A stretch of 64,000 nucleotides of DNA from GCA-2731375 sp964590195. GTDB lineage: Bacteria > Pseudomonadota > Alphaproteobacteria > GCA-2731375. The DNA lies in NCBI GenBank assembly GCA_964590195.1, contig CAZPWJ010000003.1, forward strand, positions 59,164 to 123,163, in the 5' to 3' direction. The notes beneath the pieces are model-generated. The model searched no databases and was not told the DNA's origin. It worked only from the letters and a program-made list of their open reading frames with translations. Both the position numbers and the translations under genes were made by a program. This document shows positions 49,493-59,758 of the stretch, piece after piece. Within the stretch, counting starts at the first letter, position 1. Every line of letters begins with the position of its first letter.

Positions 49493-50359
49493 TTACTGCT
49501 TGGGCTGCCAGGCGTCCAGGGCGTCGCGTTTCATCTGCCGCCGCTCAGCCCCCGGTTTGCGCCAGTCATGTCCGAAGGCGGCGGATTCCCAGCTGCCATA
49601 GGTGGGATTGGCCAGCATGAACCATTTTCGGCCCCACATATCGGCGTGTTTTTCGTAGAGCGCCTGGCGCGCCGCCATGTCGCCCTTATAGCCATCGACG
49701 AAATCACCGAAATTATCACCGAACACCATGAGCACCCGATGCCTGGCGGCGACTTGGGCCCGGCGCGGGCTTTTCTTGGATGATCTCCAGGCTTTCTTTT
49801 CGCCCTTGGTCAGCACCGTGTCCTCGGATGTGTCGACGGGATAGCCGAACTTGATTAGATTCTTGCGGGTCGCCGCCTCGGTCGACGCCGAGCGGTTGGT
49901 GACGTAGAAGATCTTTATGCCCTTGGCTACCGCCGCCTTGATAAAGGCCAATGAACCGGGCACGGGCTTGGACAGGGCCGCGTCGACGAATGGCCCCCAG
50001 GTTTTAGAGCTGTAGCGGCTATTGGCCGTGATGACCCAGGCTTGATAGAGGGAATTGTCCAGCACCGTTTCGTCCACATCCAGGATCACCGCCGGCGGCT
50101 TGGCCGCGAAATCACCTTTTTGTTCAGCCGGCACGGCGGTCCAGGATTTATCCGCCAGGGCCGCGTCCAGCATCATCGCGCCTTGCCGGTAGGTGCCCAG
50201 GGCATTGGCTTTGAACTCCACTGAATTTTGCAGCCACAGGGTGCCGTTGAGTCCGTCATTTTGGCCGTCATTCTGGCCAATATCTTGGCCGCTGGAACAG
50301 GCGCCCAGGACCAGGGCCAGCAGCGCCAACGCACATGTTTGCTTGGTGAATTTCATCAT
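49493..50359 (-). CDS. Surface acid phosphatase / 5'-nucleotidase, lipoprotein e(P4) family
   Basis: This 288-residue HAD-superfamily lipoprotein has a signal peptide ending LVLGAC, with the lipid-bearing Cys at about residue 21. A linker with a short Gln-Asn-Asp-Gly repeat follows. The class C acid phosphatase motif is PPAVILDVDETVLDNSLYQA, then IKIFYVTNRSASTEAATRKN, VLTKGEKKAWRSSKKSPRR and VLMVFGDNFGDFVDGYKGDM. Family members remove phosphate from nucleotides, and e(P4) of Haemophilus acts on NMN and nucleotides outside the cytoplasm. At the end of the nucleoside-uptake operon it would turn nucleotides into the nucleosides that the ABC importer carries. Confidence 0.9.
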   Translation of the reverse strand: MMKFTKQTCALALLALVLGACSSGQDIGQNDGQNDGLNGTLWLQNSVEFKANALGTYRQGAMMLDAALADKSWTAVPAEQKGDFAAKPPAVILDVDETVLDNSLYQAWVITANSRYSSKTWGPFVDAALSKPVPGSLAFIKAAVAKGIKIFYVTNRSASTEAATRKNLIKFGYPVDTSEDTVLTKGEKKAWRSSKKSPRRAQVAARHRVLMVFGDNFGDFVDGYKGDMAARQALYEKHADMWGRKWFMLANPTYGSWESAAFGHDWRKPGAERRQMKRDALDAWQPKQ

Positions 50360-51057
50360 TAGCCTCCATTGGTCTTTTGCAACAGCGACGGCAATGCCTG
50401 GATGCTTTCCAGGCGGTGAAAATGCGGGTTGTCCGGTTCACGTTCGTGCTGCTCGAACGAAGCGGTGACATGATAGGGGATGTATGCGCCATGTCCGCCC
50501 AGCTCCAGCACCGGCAGAATATCCGATGGTATGGAATTGCCCACCATCATCACCGTTGCGGGGTTGGCGCCGTGGCGGTCGAACAGCTCGCGGTAGGCCG
50601 CCGTGTCCTTGTTCATGAGGACTTCGATTTCCTTGAAATGACCCTCCAGGCCGGATTTTTCGATTTTGTTATATTGATCCATGTGATCGCCCTTTGTGAT
50701 CAGGAACAATGGGTAATCCTGCCCCAGCAGCTCCAGCGTTTCGCCGACGCCATCCAGCAATTCCATGGGCATTTCCAGCATTGCCTTACCCATCATGACG
50801 ATTTCATGGATCTCTCCGGCAGTGATCTGACCTTTTGAAATCTCGATCGCCGCCTCTACCATGGACAGTGTAAACCCCTTGATGCCATAGCCGAACAGTT
50901 TGATGTTGCGCAGCTCCAGCTTGTGCAAATGCGCCTGTACCTCGTCATGGGGCGCATGGCGGTCGAGAATTTCCGACAGGCGCATCTGGGTATCCTGAAA
51001 GCGGCTTTCGCTGTGCCACAGGGTATCATCCGCATCCAGTGCGACGATTTCTATCAT
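50359..51057 (-). CDS. HAD-family hydrolase
   Basis: This 232-residue haloacid-dehalogenase-like phosphatase has motif I LDADDTLWHSE, with the nucleophile Asp8 and Asp10. Motif II is LFLITKGDH, and motif IV is TVMMVGNSIPSDILPVLELG. The helical cap has IKLFGYGIKGFTLSMVEAAI. The substrate is a small phosphate ester, perhaps a nucleotide or sugar phosphate given the operon. Start ATG 51057 overlaps the deoB stop (ATGA); its stop overlaps the phosphatase start by one base. Being between deoB and the phosphatase suggests a role in nucleotide or deoxyribose-phosphate turnover. Confidence 0.87.
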   Translation of the reverse strand: MIEIVALDADDTLWHSESRFQDTQMRLSEILDRHAPHDEVQAHLHKLELRNIKLFGYGIKGFTLSMVEAAIEISKGQITAGEIHEIVMMGKAMLEMPMELLDGVGETLELLGQDYPLFLITKGDHMDQYNKIEKSGLEGHFKEIEVLMNKDTAAYRELFDRHGANPATVMMVGNSIPSDILPVLELGGHGAYIPYHVTASFEQHEREPDNPHFHRLESIQALPSLLQKTNGG

Positions 51058-52238
51058 GGCAGGCAATCCTCGCCATGGGCCAGGGCCGCCAGGCCAAGAT
51101 GCGCGGCGATGGCCTGGCCCATGTCGGCAAAGCTGCTCCGCCGGCCCAGGGCCTGGGCGCTAATTTTCGGGCCAAAAAACAATACCGGCACGTGCTCTCT
51201 GGTGTGGTCCGTGCCGCGAAAGCTCGGGTCGCAGCCGTGATCGGCGGTGATCAGGGCCAGATCGCCGGGCCGCAGGCGGGAAAGGAATTCCGGCAGGCGG
51301 GCATCGAAGGCCTGCAAGGCATTTGCATAGCCCGGCACGTCCCGGCGATGGCCGTACAGCATGTCGAAATCGACGAAATTGGTGAAAATCAGGCTATGTT
51401 CCGGGGCCACTTCGGCCTGCCGCAACAGGGCATCGAACAAGGCCATATTGTCCGGCGCCTTCAGGGTGTGGCTAATACCCCTATGGGCGAAAATATCACT
51501 GATTTTACCGACCGAGATAACCTCGCCGCCGTCCGCCAGCAGGTGGTCCAGCAAGGTCTCGCCGGGCGGCGGCGTGGTCAGATCCTTGCGGTTGGCGGTA
51601 CGTTTGAAAGAGGCTACGTCCTCTCCGACAAAAGGCCGGGCAATGACCCGGGCGATGTTCAGGGCCTCGACCTCGCTCTTGGCGACGGCGCACAGATCGT
51701 ACAGGCGTTGCAGGCCGAAATGCTCTTCATGGGCGGCGATCTGAAATACGGAATCGGCGGAGGTATAACAGATCGGCTTGCCGCTTCGGATATGTTCGGC
51801 GCCAAGTTCGGCGATTATCTCGGTGCCGGAAGCATGCTTGTTGCCCAGGATGCCTGGCAGATCACAGCGCGCGATCAGCCGCTCGATAAGTGCGCCGGGA
51901 AAGCAAGGTTCCGTGGTGGGGAAAAAACCCCATTCGAACATCACTGGCAGGCCGGCGATTTCCCAATGACCGCTGGGGGTATCCTTGCCCAGGCTTTGTT
52001 CCACCGCATAACCCCAGGCCCCCGTTGGCGCACCATCGTAACCCAGGGACGGTGCCGGCCCGCCAGCGGAAGCAGCGGCGGCATGCGCCAGCCCCAGACG
52101 CGCCAGGTTCGGCAGATGCAGATTCTGGGCCGCCGCGATATGGCCCAGCGTATTCGCGCCTTCATCGCCAAACTTGTCCGCATCCGCGCTGGCGCCGATG
52201 CCGAAGGAATCCATCACGAGGATGAAGGCCCGGCTCAT
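51054..52238 (-). CDS. deoB: Phosphopentomutase
   Basis: DeoB converts (deoxy)ribose 1-phosphate to the 5-phosphate. The 394-residue alkaline-phosphatase-fold metalloenzyme starts RAFILVMDSFGIGASADADK with metal-binding Asp and the phospho-acceptor region GANTLGHIAAAQNLHLPNL. It ends with DLALITADHGCDPSFRGTDH-TREHVPVLFFG, which holds further metal ligands. The start codon overlaps the deoA stop (ATGA). Everything before 52238 in this frame belongs to deoA and the assembly gap, not to deoB. It supplies pentose phosphate from the nucleosides split by PunA and DeoA. Confidence 0.96.
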   Translation of the reverse strand: MSRAFILVMDSFGIGASADADKFGDEGANTLGHIAAAQNLHLPNLARLGLAHAAAASAGGPAPSLGYDGAPTGAWGYAVEQSLGKDTPSGHWEIAGLPVMFEWGFFPTTEPCFPGALIERLIARCDLPGILGNKHASGTEIIAELGAEHIRSGKPICYTSADSVFQIAAHEEHFGLQRLYDLCAVAKSEVEALNIARVIARPFVGEDVASFKRTANRKDLTTPPPGETLLDHLLADGGEVISVGKISDIFAHRGISHTLKAPDNMALFDALLRQAEVAPEHSLIFTNFVDFDMLYGHRRDVPGYANALQAFDARLPEFLSRLRPGDLALITADHGCDPSFRGTDHTREHVPVLFFGPKISAQALGRRSSFADMGQAIAAHLGLAALAHGEDCLP

Positions 52239-53703
52239 GGTGCCGCGATCCTTTGCAAAATGATTGGCTTGGCTTCGGCCCTTTTGCCAATGGTAATGGC
52301 CGACCTGATTTCGGCGACGNNNNNNNNNNNNNNNNNNNNNNNNNNNNNNNNNNNNNNNNNNNNNNNNNNNNNNNNNNNNNNNNNNNNNNNNNNNNNNNNN
52401 NNNNNNNNNNNNNNNNNNNTGGCTTGGCTTCGGCCCTTTTGCCAATGGTAATGGCCGACCTGATTTCGGCGACGGCGGCATTGGCATCCGTCTCGCTGGC
52501 GGCATGCACCATGGCCAGGGGCTGGCCCACTTCGACCCTGGCGCCGATGTTGCAGACGTCGCTCAGCCCAACGCTTGGGTTGATAGCATCGGCGGCATCG
52601 CGGCGGCCACCGCCCATGGCCAGCACCGCGACACCAATGCGGCGCGTGTCCATGGCGCGGACCGTGCCTGACTGATGCGCCAGACAAGGTTTCGAGACGG
52701 GCGCGATAGGCAGATAGAGAATGCTGTTTTCGGCCAGGTCCGCCGGCCCACCCAAGGCATGCACCATATGGGCAAAAACCTCCAAGGCCCGGCCGCTGTC
52801 CAATGCGGCCTCCGGATCGGCGCCCGGTCCGCTCAGGCCCCCCAGGTCCAGCATCTCCCGCGCCAAAGCCAGAACCACTTCGCGCAGGCGGGGTTCGGGG
52901 CTGTCGTTTTTCAGAAATGCCAACGCTTCGGCCACTTCCAGGGCATTGCCCACATTGCGGCCCAGGACCTGATCCATATCGGTGATCAGGGCGCGGCTCG
53001 GCAAACCGGCGCCGTTGGCCACGCTGACGATGCTTTCCGCCAGCTCCCGCGCCATCTCCATTTCCGCCGCGAAGGCGCCGCTACCGGTTTTCACGTCCAT
53101 CACCAGGGCATCCAGGCCGGCGGCGAGTTTTTTCGACAGGATCGATGCCGTGATCAGGGGGATGGATTCCACCGTCGCCGTGACATCGCGGATGCCATAG
53201 AGGCGGCCATCGGCGGGCGCCAGATCGCTGGTCTGCCCGATAATGGCGCAACCTACCGCCCGCACGGTTTGTTGAAACAGCGCCAGGTCCGGCGTGCTGT
53301 TATAGCCCGGAATAGCATCCAGCTTGTCCAGGGTACCGCCCGTGTGGCCCAGGCCCCGGCCGGAAATCATCGGCACGAAGCCGCCGCAGGCCGCCACGAT
53401 AGGCGCCAGCATCAGGGACACCTTGTCGCCGACGCCGCCCGTGGAATGTTTGTCCAGCACCGGCCCCGGCAGAGCCAGGCCAGACCAGTCGATCACCGTG
53501 CCCGATTGGGTCATGGCACGGGTCAGGGTGATCCGCTCCGACATGCCCATGCCCTGGAAAAAGACCGCCATGGCGAAGGCGGCGATCTGGCCATCGCCGA
53601 TACTGCCGTCGGTCAGGCCCTGGACCATGAAGGCGATCTCCGCCTCGGTCAGAGTATCGCCGTCCCGTTTGCGGCGGATGATTTCCTGGGGCAGCAGGTT
53701 CAT
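52235..53703 (-). CDS. deoA: Thymidine phosphorylase (split by an assembly gap)
   Basis: DeoA phosphorolyses thymidine to thymine and deoxyribose 1-phosphate. The N-terminal part has MNLLPQEIIRRKRDGDTLT, VLDKHSTGGVGDKVSLMLAP, MISGRGLGHTGGTLDKLDAI and MDVKTGSGAFAAEMEMAREL, all family signatures. The gene is crossed by 100 Ns (52320-52419) flanked by an identical 55-base duplication. Removing one copy and the Ns (155 bases) leaves a clean frame of 437 codons ending in RIAAP and TGA at 52235-52237, so the gene is intact in the organism. Its start overlaps the punA stop, and its stop overlaps deoB. Confidence 0.95.
52265..52319. repeat. 55-base copy left of the assembly gap
   Basis: This segment is identical, base for base, to 52420-52474 on the other side of the N run. 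It most likely represents the overlapping ends of two contigs that the assembler scaffolded without merging, not a biological repeat. Confidence 0.9.
52320..52419. other. Assembly gap, 100 Ns
   Basis: The run is exactly 100 N, the common default for a gap of unknown size. Flanking 55-base identity shows that the contigs overlap here and that no sequence is missing from deoA. Confidence 0.97.
52420..52474. repeat. 55-base copy right of the assembly gap
   Basis: Second copy of the duplicated contig end; see the copy at 52265-52319. It encodes the deoA residues VAEIRSAITIGKRAEAKP. Confidence 0.9.
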
Positions 53704-54512
53704 GCCCCGTACTCCAATAAACTGTACTCCGACAGGAAGGCCATCAACAGGCGCTGTACTTTTTCCGTGGCCAGGACGGCATTGGCCTTGGTCTGCTCGT
53801 GGCTCAAGGGGGTATCGCTCAACCCCGCCGCCCGGTTGGTGATAATCGACAGCGCGGCAACCCGCAGCCCCGCGTGCCGCGCCAGGATCACCTCGGGCAC
53901 CGTCGACATCCCCACCGCGTTGGCGCCCAGGATACCAGCGGCGCGGACTTCCGCCGGGGTTTCGAAATTCGGCCCTGAAAACCATGCATAGACGCCTTGA
54001 TGCAAGGGCACGTCCATGCCCGCGGCCAGGTCCAACAGGCGTTGCCGTAATGCCGGGTCATAGGCGTCGGACATATCGACGAAACGGCTATCACCCATGG
54101 CGCCGAACAAAGGCGATTGGCCGGTAAAATTTATGTGGTCCGTCAGCAGCATGACGCTGCCCGGTTGCATATCATCATCCAGGCCGCCGGCGGCGTTGGT
54201 CAGCACCAGGCTTTCGCAGCCCAGACCAGCCAGGCAGCGGATCGCCACGGCCATGGCATCGGCCCGGCCATCTTCGTATAGATGCGCCCGGCCATGCAAC
54301 AAAGCCACCGGCGTGGTTCCAGCCATGGCCAATAGCAGCCGGCCCTGATGTCCGCTGACACCGGGTGTGGGGAAGCCGGGCAGTTCGTCGTAGGGAATGG
54401 TCACCGTCTCGCTCAATTGTTCGGCGAGTCCGCCCAGTCCAGAGCCCAGCACAACGCCGACCCGTGGCCGAAAGCCCGGACAGTGCTGTTCGATGATCTG
54501 TTGCGCGGTCAT
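53700..54512 (-). CDS. punA: Purine-nucleoside phosphorylase
   Basis: PNP splits purine nucleosides with phosphate to give the base and (deoxy)ribose 1-phosphate. The 270-residue trimeric-type enzyme has VGVVLGSGLGGLAEQL, GFPTPGVSGHQGRLL, VALLHGRAHLYEDG, LVLTNAAGGLDDDMQPG, FSGPNFETPAEVRAA and MSTVPEVILARH, which match the low-molecular-mass PNP family. ATG start at 54512 overlaps the cdd stop and the stop overlaps the deoA start (ATGA). Position between cdd and deoA fits joint nucleoside salvage. Confidence 0.95.
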   Translation of the reverse strand: MTAQQIIEQHCPGFRPRVGVVLGSGLGGLAEQLSETVTIPYDELPGFPTPGVSGHQGRLLLAMAGTTPVALLHGRAHLYEDGRADAMAVAIRCLAGLGCESLVLTNAAGGLDDDMQPGSVMLLTDHINFTGQSPLFGAMGDSRFVDMSDAYDPALRQRLLDLAAGMDVPLHQGVYAWFSGPNFETPAEVRAAGILGANAVGMSTVPEVILARHAGLRVAALSIITNRAAGLSDTPLSHEQTKANAVLATEKVQRLLMAFLSEYSLLEYGA

Positions 54513-54901
54513 GTTAAATTGTCCGGACCAAACGATTGCGGCAGCAACTGTTCCAGGGTCAGGGTCTGCTGTACGCCCTCGGGGCTGGCGATATGGATCG
54601 GCGTATGGGAACTGGCGAATTCACGGATACGCTGGCGGCAGCCGCCGCAGGGCGTCACCGGCTCGTCGCTGACACCGACCACCAGAACCTCCATTATCCT
54701 GCTATCGCCCCCCAGGACCATGGCCGCGATGGCCGCCGTCTCGGCGCAGATGCCTTCGGGATAGGCGGCGTTTTCGATGTTACAGCCACTGAATACCCGG
54801 CCGCTTTCGCCGCGCAGGGCGGCGCCAACCTTGAATTTGGAATAGGGCGCATGGGCTTTCTCCCGCGCGTCCAGGGCTGTCTGCAATAATTCATCCGCCA
54901 T
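54509..54901 (-). CDS. cdd: Cytidine deaminase
   Basis: Cdd deaminates cytidine and deoxycytidine to the uridine forms using zinc. The 130-residue homotetrameric-type protein has PYSKFKVGAALRGESGRVFS, then CNIENAAYPEGICAETAAIA with Cys52 and catalytic Glu54, and PVTPCGGCRQ with the zinc ligands Cys85 and Cys88. ATG 54901 (MADELLQTALDAREKAHAPY) fits the family start. It follows the permease gene by 2 bases. The product uridine or deoxyuridine can be split by DeoA-type phosphorylases. Confidence 0.95.
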   Translation of the reverse strand: MADELLQTALDAREKAHAPYSKFKVGAALRGESGRVFSGCNIENAAYPEGICAETAAIAAMVLGGDSRIMEVLVVGVSDEPVTPCGGCRQRIREFASSHTPIHIASPEGVQQTLTLEQLLPQSFGPDNLT

Positions 54902-54903
54902 GC

Positions 54904-55878
54904 TTAGTGTTCCTTCACATAAGGAATGCCGGAGGCCTTGGGCGCGATGGCCCGGCCAATGAAGCCGGCCAATAGCACCACGGTCAGAATATAAGGCAGG
55001 GCCTGGATGAATTGTACCGGCATTTCGCCGATCAACGGCACATTCACGCCCTGCAGGCGGATGGCGATGGCATCGAGAAAGCCGAACAGCAGACAGGCGA
55101 ACAACACCGGAACGGGCCGCCATTTGCCGAAGATCATGGCGGCCAGGGCGATGAAACCTTTACCGGCGGTCATCTCGCGCACGAAGCCCGCGCCATGCCC
55201 GGTGGAGAGATAGCTGCCCGCGATGCCGCACAGAATGCCGCAGATGATCAGCGCCAGATAGCGCATGCGAATGACCGAGATGCCCGCCGTATCCACCGCC
55301 GCCGGGTTCTCTCCCGTGGCCCGCAGGCGCAAGCCAAAGCGCGTGCGGTAGAGCAGCCACCAGACCGCCGGCACCGAGAGGAACGCCAGATAGACCAGAA
55401 TATTGTGGCCACTCAGCAGTTCCGAATAGAGTTGTCCCAGGATCGGCACCGCCGCCATTGCTTCCGCGCCCGGCCAGGTCAGGGACATGAACCGCGCGCC
55501 GCCGCTCAGGTGCGGCGTCAGTCCGCCCAGGGAGAACCAGGATATGCCCAGCAGCACCGTCAGGCCCGAGGCGAGGATATTGATGGCGACGCCGCTAACG
55601 ATCTGATTGCCGCGATGGGTAATGCAGGCAAAACCGTGCAATAGCGCCAACAGGACCGAGATCACCACGCCCGCGCCCAGACCCATCCAGGCGGAGCCGG
55701 TCAGGTAGGCAACCGTGCCGGCGGCAAAGGCGGCGGCCAGCATCTTGCCCTCCAGGCCGATATCGATGACGCCGGAACGTTCCACCACCAGACCGGCCAG
55801 GGCGGCCAGGATCAAGGGCACCGAAACACGGATGGTGGCATCAAGGGTCAGGACGACGAGCAGGAAATCCTCCGCCAT
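54904..55878 (-). CDS. Nucleoside ABC transporter permease 2 (BMP type)
   Basis: This 324-residue inner-membrane permease of the BPD_transp_2 type has about 9 helices. Typical segments are RVSVPLILAALAGLVVERSG, VIDIGLEGKMLAAAFAAG, GSAWMGLGAGVVISVLLALL, GNQIVSGVAINILASGLTV and GKGFIALAAMIFGKWRP. This pattern is seen in the second permease of NupOPQ/YufOPQ-type nucleoside importers. It pairs with the permease at 55883, the double ATPase at 56997 and the lipoprotein-like receptor at 58565. It is 4 bases downstream of the first permease gene and 2 bases before cdd. Confidence 0.92.
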   Translation of the reverse strand: MAEDFLLVVLTLDATIRVSVPLILAALAGLVVERSGVIDIGLEGKMLAAAFAAGTVAYLTGSAWMGLGAGVVISVLLALLHGFACITHRGNQIVSGVAINILASGLTVLLGISWFSLGGLTPHLSGGARFMSLTWPGAEAMAAVPILGQLYSELLSGHNILVYLAFLSVPAVWWLLYRTRFGLRLRATGENPAAVDTAGISVIRMRYLALIICGILCGIAGSYLSTGHGAGFVREMTAGKGFIALAAMIFGKWRPVPVLFACLLFGFLDAIAIRLQGVNVPLIGEMPVQFIQALPYILTVVLLAGFIGRAIAPKASGIPYVKEH

Positions 55879-55882
55879 TTTC

Positions 55883-56996
55883 CTAGGCCTCCACCACGGA
55901 TGCCGGCGCGGTACGGCGCAGGAACAGGCGTTCGGCGGGGCGGCGCAGCATATAGCTCAGCGCGCCGGAGAACAGCACCACCAGACCCTGGATCACCACG
56001 ATCAAGTCCGGTGTAAAGGCCGCATTCTCGAACGCCAGTTCCGCGCCGCCCTGGTACAGCGCACCGAACAGCAATCCGGCCAGGACGATGCCCACGGGAT
56101 GATTGCGTCCCATCAATGATACCGCGATACCGGTGAAACCATAGCCGGCGGCGAAATCAAGCAACAGGCGGTGCTGCACGCCATTCAGCTCGTTGACGCC
56201 GACGAAACCCGACAGCGCGCCCGAGATACACATGGCCAGGATTATGATCCGGGCCGGCGGGATGCCGGCATAGATAGCGGCGGCGGCATTGGCGCCCACC
56301 GCCCGGATCTCATAGCCCCAACGGGTATGCCAGATCAGACCCCAGACCAAAACGCAGCAGGCCAAGGCCCATAGTACGGACAGGTTCAAGGGTGATTGCG
56401 CCAGCTCCCAACCGAACCAGGCGAACGCCTCGTGCATATAGGGCAGCCAGGCGGCGGCGGCGAACTCCCGGCTTTCCGGCGACATCTGGCCCGGCTTGAT
56501 GAAAACATTGACCAGCAGATAGACCATCACCGAGGCGGCGATAAAGTTGAACATGATGGTGGTGATGACGATGTGGCTGCCGCGCCGGGCCTGCAGATAG
56601 GCCGGGATATAGGCCCAAGCGGCGCCAAACAGCGCGGCGGCCAGAATGGAAACCGGCAGCATCAGGGCAAATGGCAAGTGCTGATCCAGGGCCAGGCAGG
56701 CGATGCCAACGCCCAGGCCGCCCATATAGGCCTGGCCTTCGCCGCCGATATTGAACAGCCCGGCATGAAAGGCCACGGCCACGGCCAGGCCGGTAAAGAT
56801 GAAATTGGTGGCGTAATAAAGGGTATAGCCCAGACCCTCCTGGTAGCCGAAGGCACCGCGCAGCATGATCCATGTGGCCTCGACCGGGTCCTGCCCCAGG
56901 GCCGCGATCAACAGGCCCGAGGCCATGAAGGCCAAAGCCACGTTGACCAATGGCAACAGGCCGATATCGATCCAGGCGGGTAGTTTGTCCGGGCCG

Positions 56997-57004
<8 letters not shown>
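55883..57004 (-). CDS. Nucleoside ABC transporter permease 1 (BMP type)
   Basis: This 373-residue inner-membrane permease has about 10 helices. It has NFIFTGLAVAVAFHAGLFNI, GGEGQAYMGGLGVGIACLAL, RRGSHIVITTIMFNFIAASV and NPVGIVLAGLLFGALYQGGA, matching the larger permease of BMP-type nucleoside importers. ATG 57004 is chosen (MASGPDKLPAW) since an upstream codon at 57028 would add residues inside the ATPase gene. It overlaps the ATPase stop by 8 bases. Substrate specificity is inferred from the salvage genes downstream. Confidence 0.93.
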
Positions 57005-58564
<1,560 letters not shown>

Positions 58565-58577
<13 letters not shown>

Positions 58578-59563
58578 TTATTGTCTGACATGTAATCGTG
58601 CACCTTGATCTTGCCGGCGATAATATCGGCCTTGGCCTGGGCTACCGCCGTCTTCATGGCGGGCGTAATCAGGTCCTTGTTATGTTCATCCAGGGCCCAA
58701 TCGATGCCGCCCTCCGCCAGGCCAAGGACCTGAATGCCGGAAGACCAGTTGCCGTCGTGGGCGCTTTTGAACGTCTTATAGGCGGCCACGTCGACCCGTT
58801 TCAACATAGAGGTCAGCATGGTGCCCGGATGCAGATAGTTCTGGTTGGAATCCACGCCGATGGCGTATTTGCCGTTGTCCTTGGCTGATTGCAGCGCGCC
58901 AAGGCCCGTGCTGCCGGCGGCGGCAAAGACCACGTCGGCGCCCCGGTCGAACTGGCTCTTGGCCAATTCGGCGCCCTTGGCCGGATCGCTCCACGCAGCG
59001 GGCGTGGTGCCGGCCATGTTGGCATAGACCGTGGCCGCGCCGTTGGCGTGTTTGACGCCAAGATAATAGCCGCATTCAAATTTGCGGATCAGCGGGATGT
59101 CCATACCGCCGACAAACCCGACCTTGCCTGATTTCGAGGCCATGGCCGCCAGAATCCCAACCAGGAAAGAACCCTCATGCTCCCTGAAAACGATGGAGCG
59201 GACGTTGGGCTGATCGACCACCATGTCGATGATGGCGAAACGCGTCTTGGGGAACGCCTTGGCGCCCTTTTCGATGGCCGCGGCCTGGGCGAAGCCGACA
59301 CCCAGCACCGGATCGGCGCCGCGCTGGGCCATCTTGCGTATGGCCTGTTCCCGCTGGGTCGGGTTCTTGACCTCGAACTCCCGGTATTTGATGCCGGTTT
59401 CCTTGCGGAACCTTTCGACCCCATCGTAAACGCCCTGATTAAAGGACTTATCGAATTTGCCGCCCATGTCGAAGACCACGGCGGGGGTCTTGCCATCCGC
59501 CAGGGCGGCGCTTGCCGTCAGGAGTATCGCGCCCGCGCCGAGGACTGATAATAGCTTTGTCAT
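58565..59563 (-). CDS. BMP-family nucleoside-binding protein of ABC transporter
   Basis: This 332-residue periplasmic binding protein of the BMP/PnrA class is made for purine and pyrimidine nucleosides in known members. A Sec signal ends LTASAALADG at about residue 24. The mature part has KTPAVVFDMGGKFDKSFNQG-VYDG, VGVGFAQAAAIEKGAKAFPK, RSIVFREHEGSFLVGILAAM-ASKSGKVGFVGGMDIPLIRK and AAAGSTGLGALQSAKDNGKY, all BMP signatures. No lipobox Cys is seen at the cleavage site, so it is probably soluble. A GGAGG ribosome site lies 5 bases before ATG 59563. First gene of the salvage operon. Confidence 0.94.
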
Positions 59564-59758
59564 GATGCCTCCAGCCTGTTGTATTTGCTTATGGTGTTCT
59601 TCACGCCTAGCCCACTACATCGTGAACGAATGCTGCCTATGAAGACCGGGGCCGTCAAGGTGCCAAGCGTTGCCATTCCCGGCGATCGCCTTATGGTGTT
59701 AACTCCCGCGCAGCTCTGCTCCATGACAACAGCCAGGACACGAGAAGGAAGCCATCGT
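59564..59758. promoter_or_regulatory. Divergent control region of the salvage operon and CoA-transferase operon
   Basis: This 195-base spacer separates two large divergent operons. The 11-mer CTTATGGTGTT occurs twice in direct orientation (59588-59598 and 59690-59700), 102 bases apart, which could be a looping pair of regulator half-sites. The CoA-transferase has an AGAAGGAAG ribosome site just before 59759. I could not assign promoter hexamers with confidence. An open frame running from 59579 into the CoA-transferase looks like chance. Confidence 0.35.

Noticed and set aside
50255..50290. 12-base repeat in the acid phosphatase linker
   Set aside because: Two and a half imperfect units in a disordered linker (Gln-Asn-Asp-Gly); too short to be of note.
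53704..53985. A 94-residue leader upstream of deoA in the same frame
   Set aside because: It is the shadow of punA; MNLLPQEIIRRK at 53703 is the family start and overlaps punA by ATGA.
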